A DNA stretch of 64,000 nt. Source: Anaspis maculata (lineage: Eukaryota; Arthropoda; Insecta; Coleoptera; Scraptiidae). Positions 58,690-64,000 of the stretch are shown one piece after another. The stretch covers positions 46,367,257-46,431,256 of the forward strand of contig OX421965.1 of the NCBI GenBank assembly GCA_949128115.1. Direction: 5' to 3'. Each line of letters begins with the position of its first letter. Position 1 is the first letter of the stretch. The position numbers and the translations under genes are program-made. The notes below the pieces were generated by a model. That model was not told where the DNA came from. It searched no databases and was given only the letters and a program-made list of their open reading frames with translations.

Positions 58690-59729
58690 TAAACTGCGCA
58701 ACAAATATGTTGTCGCAAGGGAAAAATTGGTCCGACTTTAGACCACAATAACTTTTGAATGACACAAACCATTTCGATTTTGTTTCAACGGTTAGTGAAA
58801 TCAGTTTTTCCGTTATTATGTTTCGGGAGGTGAAGATCAGGAAGCTTCATGTGAAAAATCTACAGGGTGAAATGTAAAACAGTGCAAAATTTTAGCCAAC
58901 TCAACGGACCCCTGTTTTCAGAATAATTTTTTTCTCGAATGTAAATGCTAAGACCATGAAGCGTGATGCTTTGGCTTGCGCCCAGTTTTGAAATTCTTGG
59001 AATCGGGACTCTGGTTCTGAATTTTTGATTTTTTTCTCTTGGATGATGCTGATTTATCCTATCGCTACAAGGAAGATTATGTTAGCCTTGGGAGCCTGTC
59101 ATCATCAAAAACTAAAATTGACTATCAACATCAAGTGCAGGAGGTCAAAATCACAAAGAAAGCTTGTTTCAATTGTGAAAATCTGATCAAATTCAGTTTT
59201 TAAGGAAGACACCTGTGCCGCCCATTTTGAATGGGCCCCTTTTTTGAAGCCTTGATCAAGGTATTCCAGATGGTCTGCGAGTTAAGTTGCTGAGAACTGT
59301 TAAAGCAACAATATTCGTGAATTGCAACCTCCCATCATCAGAGTAACATACCTAGTCTTCTTTGTATAGCGATAGGATAAATCAGCACCCTCTAAGAGAA
59401 AAAAATCATAAAGTCAGAACCAGATTTCCGATTACAAAAATCTCAAAACTGGGCGCAAGCCTAAACATAACGCTTTATGATCCTTTCATTTGCATTTAAG
59501 AAAAAAAATCATTCTAAAAATGGGGGTCCTTTGAAATTGCTAAAATTTTGTACTGTTTTACATTTCACCTTGTAGATATTTCACATGGAGCTTCCTGATC
59601 TTTACCTCCTGAAGGTGAATAACGGAAGAACTGAGCTCGCTAACTGTCAAAACAGAATCGAAATGGTTTGTTTGTGTCATTCAAAAGTTATTGTGGTCGA
59701 AACTCGGACCAATTTTTTTTTCCTCGCGT
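58690..59729. mobile_element. Long-arm foldback element (family A relative)
   Basis: Arms of about 430 bp face each other over a roughly 150-bp middle. Landmarks are AAATTGGTCCGA...CCACAATAACTTTTGAAT against ATTCAAAAGTTATTGTGGTC; CTACAGGGTGAAATGTAAAAC against GTTTTACATTTCACCTTGTAG; and TTATCCTATCGCTAC against GTATAGCGATAGGATAAATC. The outer part is homologous to the arm at 3466-3660. Arm identity is about 85 percent. No transposase. Confidence 0.82.
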
Positions 59730-59869
59730 TAGTTCAAATTGGATCAAGGTAGGGGAAAGAGGGTACATCCAGCCATTTTTTTTTTCAAGTTTTTTCATGA
59801 CTTTTAGCATCACATTTTTTGATACGTCATAAAATTGGGACGGCTGGGGGGGCGGGCTATTTTTTGCAA

Positions 59870-61134
59870 TTGAAATACACTGGCGGCTCCACGGGGGGTA
59901 CGACGGTACGGTCGTACCTCCTGTCACAAATTAGGGGCGCCAGACGTCCAGCTTATAATTTCAAAAAAAAACACAATATTCAGTACCGATGAATTACTCT
60001 TTGTAAAAAATAATTAATAACGCATCCAACCTAACAATGAGTGAGTAAATCCGTATTTCTGAGCCATGTTTCAGAAAAATTGACCCGTCGATCTGTAAAT
60101 AATTATGACAAAGAAATATTTTCTGATTTCAATTTTTGAACTCAACAGGTAATCCTATGAGCTAAGTACATGGTTGTGAGTGAAATACATAGTACGAGTA
60201 TACGTACTCCCAACAGGTAGATACATCATTACTGCTGAGAGCGAGAGCCTCCAGGCTCCGCCAGAACCAAAAGTGAGTCTACGACGATTGAAGAAATGAA
60301 GAATGACTGAATACCCTGTTAGTGATGACAGTAGGGGCAGATAGGTGTAAATCCATGACAATCCCAGGTTGCATCGTAGAGTTTAGTTTTGTAGAATAGA
60401 TACGGAGAGAAGAGTTTAATTTATACCGAGATTTATACTATAAAAACCGAGTTCTGCTTCTGAATCAACTACATAAGATAGAAAAGTTCGAGTGAAGTCA
60501 TAGAAAGAAGTAGGGGCGTACCTATAAGAAGCTGGGGAGAAGGGGATAAATTCCTCCTTCGACTAATGGGAGAAAATCTGATACATGATCCCCCAATGAC
60601 TTCATGCAAATACCAAAAAAAAGACACTATCCCCTGGCGAAATTTTTGAGCTGGCCAAGCGAGTGGCTAAGGCGCCAAGGTCCAAGGCGGCTCTATATTT
60701 TCATTTGATTGATTGCTTGATACCAACTTACTTTACTTAATTACTTGTTGTATAATTAAAAAAAAAAACTTACTTTATTATGTTTTTCAAATAGTTTTGC
60801 ATTTTTGAGTTTGGACTGAACCTCGAAGGGTAGAAAACAAAATGAATTAGAGAGGCTCTCCTTTTTTCTGATAATTATTGTCAATATTATTACTTATTAT
60901 TATGCCTGAAAATTTATGCCTGCGACGCTAGTTTTTTGTGGCTGCGGTCGCCCAGTACAGACTCGATCTTTGCAATATACACAAAACCTCCTCGATCCCT
61001 CTTGTCCATAAATCTGGGTACGCCACTGGAGAGAAGCATGGGGCTCATTTTGATCATAGCCCTCACCTTAAGGGCGCCTAGTCGATGAACCGTACCCCCT
61101 GTTCGAAAATGCTGGAGCCGCCAGTGTTAAAATA
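59870..61134. mobile_element. hAT-like non-autonomous element, 7/8 target duplication
   Basis: The element is 59878-61126 (1,249 bp). Ends are CACTGGCGGCTCCA and TGGAGCCGCCAGTG, exact complements over 14 bp, followed by GGGGGTACG/CGTACCCCC subterminal blocks. Flanks TTGAAATA (59870-59877) and TTAAAATA (61127-61134) differ at one base. The 8-bp spacing and CA-TG ends fit hAT. No transposase frame is intact; an internal TACGCCACTGG repeats part of the end. Confidence 0.82.
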
Positions 61135-61422
61135 GGAAAACTTTTGGAAGTAATAATTTTTACAAAAATAGGCTGCAAATTGCCAATTGTTCTCCATTTG
61201 GGTGGTAGATTCGGCCGGTGGATGAGGCACAGAATCGAAAACATTCCAGACAATTTCTTAATGAACGGAGTATATTTGGCATCCGGCCGAATGTGCCCCG
61301 AGTACATATGGACGAATGTGCCCTAGTGTCGTGTCCGCTTTTAATCAAAATAACGACTAAGTGTTGCATTTTCAAGTTATGTGGATGGTTTCTTTGTTGG
61401 AGAACATAGTGATGCTTAAGTA

Positions 61423-62451
61423 TACAGGGCGTCCCGAAATTAATGCAACAAAATTTACAGGGAGGTAGACAATTGAAAATTAAGGGTACTTCCTCAATGA
61501 AAATACTCTCGCAAACGTAATAACGGAGATACAGGCCTTCAAAAGTGGTTCTTAAAAACAGTTTTTTTTGCATAACTTCTGAACCATTTAGCCGATTTTA
61601 TTCAAATTTGAACCAAAGTTTACTAAGATAGGTTTCTACTGAACAATGATAACGCATTTTATGAAACACTTTCAGGGACTAAGATAATAGGGTGTACCTT
61701 CCCCCTTTCCCGTCTGTTTTTCACATCCTTGAATATTTTCAAAAACTGTTGCAATTCTTGAATTCTACGTTCAATTTAGAGAAGAAAGTTATTCCTACAA
61801 AATTTTGATTAAAGGCTTCATTTTCTAGATATTTGGGTTTGAAACTTCGGAGAACATCTCGAAAACACCACTTTCAAGGCCTTAAAAATTAAAATTGAAG
61901 AAAACTCAAGATTCCTCAACTGAAATAAATTTTCTAGGTGTTTCAAGTTGATAAAGTACCATTTTTGCTAAAAAACATCAAGCTTTTCAGAAGAAAGAAA
62001 ATTGGGCCCTGAAAAGTAAAGATTTTGAGATGTTCTTCGAAGTTTCAAAGCCAAATATCTCGAAAATGAAGCCTTCAATAAAAATTTTGCAGAGGTAACT
62101 TGTTTCTCTAAATAAAACGTGAAATTAAAAAATTGCAACAATTTTTGAAAATATTCAAGGGGGTGGAAAATAGGGAAAAAAGGGGGAAGGTCTTCGCCCC
62201 TGAAAATGTTTGATGAAATGCGTTCTTATTGTTCGATAGAAACCTATTTTAGTGAACTTTGGTTCAAGTGTGAATGAAATCGGCTCAACGGTTCCAAAGT
62301 TATGCAAAAAAAACTGTTTTAAAAAACCAACTTTGAAGGCCTGTATCTCCGTTATTACCTTTGCGAGAGTATTTTTATCAAGGAAGTCCCCTTATTTTTC
62401 AATTATCTACCTCCCTGTGAATTTTGTTGCATTAATTTCGGGACACCTGTA
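61423..62451. mobile_element. Palindromic element, family C, unit 1
   Basis: TA then CAGGGCGTCCCGAAATTAAT at the left; ATTAATTTCGGGACACCTG then TA at the right. Arms of about 450 bp are complementary at about 80 percent. They share CTCTCGCAAACGTAATAACG, GGAGATACAGGCC and CAATGATAACGCATTT. The roughly 150-bp middle (AAAACTCAAGATTCCTC...TTGCTAAAAAACATCAAGC) is not palindromic and gives orientation. Confidence 0.85.
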
Positions 62452-63428
62452 CAGACAATGATTAGACACCCCTGTATAAGACAATTGAAAAATAAGGGGA
62501 TTTTCTTACTAAAAATACTCTCGCAAACGTAATAACGGAGATACAGGCTTTCAAAGTTGGTTTTTCAAAACAGTTTTTTTGCATAGATTTTGAACCATTG
62601 AGCTGATTTTATTCAAATTAAAACCAAAGTTTACCAAAATAGGCCTTTATTGAACAATGATAACGTATTTCATCGAACATTTTCAGGGGCGAAGGTAATG
62701 GAGGGTACTCTCCCCCTTTTCCCCTATTTTTCACCCCCCTAAATATTTTTGGAAATGGTTCCAATTTTTGAATTTCACGTTTAATTTAGAGAAAAAAGTT
62801 ACCCTTGCAAAATTTTGATAAGAGTCTTCGTTTTAGACATATTTAGGAATGAAACATTATGGAAAACATGTCAAAATCGCAACTTTCCAAGAAAGCTTCA
62901 TGTTTTTCAGCAAAAATGGTGGTTTATTAGCCAACTTAAAACACCTGGAATTCTTATTTCACTTGAGGAATCTTGAGTTTTCTTGAATTTTAATTTCAAG
63001 GCCTTTGAAAGTGCATGGTGTTTTCGATACGTCTTCCGAAGTTGATCAAAATTTTGCAAGAGTAACTTTTTTCTCTAAATTGAACGTAAAATTCAAAAAA
63101 TGAAACCATTTCTGAAAATATTCAGGAGAGTGAAAAATAAGGGAAAACGGGGGAAGGTACCCCCTATTATCTTAGCTGAAAACGTTTGGTGGAATGCGTT
63201 ATCATTGTTCGATATAGATCTATTTGAGTAAAATTTGGTTCAAATTTGAATAAAATCGGCTCTACGGTTCAAAAGTTATGCAAAGAAAACTGTTTTAAAA
63301 AAACAACTTTGAAGGCCTGTATCTCAGTTATTACGTTTGGGAGAGTATTTTTATCAAAGGAGTCCCCTCATTTTTCAATTCTCTACCTCCCTGTGAATTT
63401 TGTTGTCTTAATTTCGGGACAGCCTGTA
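62452..63428. mobile_element. Palindromic element, family C, unit 2, opposite orientation
   Basis: This has the same arms as unit 1, but the left end lacks the outer 50 bp or so. It starts near TGTATAAGACAATTGAAAAATA and ends AATTTCGGGACAGCCTG before TA (63427-63428). The unique middle (GCTTCATGTTTTTCAGCAAAAATGG...GAGGAATCTTGAGTTTTC) is the reverse complement of unit 1's middle. The two units are therefore head to head. Short frames at 62252-62461 and 63246-63431 encode similar peptides only because the arms are copies. Confidence 0.8.
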
Positions 63429-64000
63429 TAGGTAGAAATATTACGTCATTTCATAATTCGAGATCTAGAAAAACTAACAAAATGGAAAATTTCAACCATT
63501 CACCTTTAATGGTGAATTTTCAATCTTATTTTTTCGCCGACTCTTGACAGGACAGAGACCCGACAGAAATGCTTTAAAACATGCTGAAATTTAATTTGGC
63601 GATTCATTCAAATATTATAGAAAATACAGGGGGTCGCCGAATCTACAACCATGCCGAAAGTGCCCCCCTCTCCCCTACACCGTGAATTGAGGGTTGCCAT
63701 GCGACAAGAGCATGATGAAAAATATATAATTCTTTGACGTTTATCCAACTAAGCCATAGCCTTTGACAATTTTAATTGATCACAGGCTTCATAAGTCTGC
63801 AAATGACTAGAGCTATTAGGACTAGAGGTTATTGATTATAGAAATCAGAATCGTCAAAGTCGTCAATGCTCCCAAAACGACCAGAATCGGTCTTCAACTA
63901 TGATGGTGATCGGATCACATATTTGACAGCACAAAAACGTATGCCCACTTTACCGACAAATGATTATCACCAGGCCAGCGATTTCCAACCAAGATGTCTA
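63429..64000. other. Spacer to window end
   Basis: AT-rich. Nothing coding is seen. TACAGGGGGTCGCCGAATC (about 63627) resembles an element start whose partner may lie beyond the window. Confidence 0.5.

Noticed and set aside
62252..63431. Two short frames encoding similar peptides (about 60-70 residues), as if a conserved gene pair
   Set aside because: They lie in copies of the same transposon arm in the palindromic elements; similarity follows from DNA copying.

Overview
The window is eukaryotic, non-coding and rich in transposable elements. It is most likely from an arthropod, probably an insect. The reasons are large AT-rich spacers with no intact host gene, a Penelope-like retroelement, many small TA-flanked inverted-repeat elements, hAT-like elements with 8-bp target duplications, jockey/RTE-like non-LTR fragments, and many short AGGTAGGTA/TACCTACCT tracts. 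The species cannot be fixed by eye. I find no tRNA, rRNA, CRISPR array or prokaryotic operon. Nearly all short open frames look accidental.

Layout. 1-2.4 kb is unrecognised spacer, followed by a 0.46-kb inverted-repeat element whose better copy lies at 45.7-46.1 kb. 3.2-9.5 kb is a nested structure. A long-arm foldback element contains a second palindrome (4.0-4.7 kb), and its right arm is split by a 3,975-bp Penelope-like insertion (5384-9358) between exact 12-bp target duplications. That insertion is two head-to-head, apparently identical copies: 1,925-bp arms around a 78-nt loop. Each copy encodes reverse transcriptase plus a GIY-YIG endonuclease. 9.5-23.4 kb is mostly spacer, with a broken unknown gene (about 18.76-19.38 kb, minus strand), a 158-bp hairpin element and a 48-bp tandem repeat. 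23.4-24.9 kb is a DNA element with arrays of GACGTC at both ends. 27.7-28.3 kb is a GC-rich degenerate minisatellite. 29.1-29.7 kb and 35.0-36.4 kb are hAT-like elements with perfect 8-bp duplications, and the second holds a nested TA-flanked element. 32.6-34.1 kb is an inverted duplication. 38.2 kb is a tRNA-derived SINE candidate. 41.0-42.9 kb is a decayed DNA element with two diverged copies of a weakly THAP-like segment. Non-LTR reverse transcriptase tails lie at 43.2 and 46.1 kb. 48-55 kb carries further hairpin and inverted-repeat elements and one foldback. 55.75-55.89 kb has four 35-bp tandem units. 58.7-63.4 kb is almost solid transposon: a foldback, a third hAT-like element, and two 1-kb palindromes lying head to head.

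How the parts relate. Most structured DNA here consists of palindromes of different sizes, many with CAGGGTG-type ends next to TA. The standout locus is the Penelope-like palindrome. If transcribed through, it would give a hairpin RNA of almost 2 kb. It also carries a hammerhead-ribozyme-like fold with a changed core just outside each reading frame.
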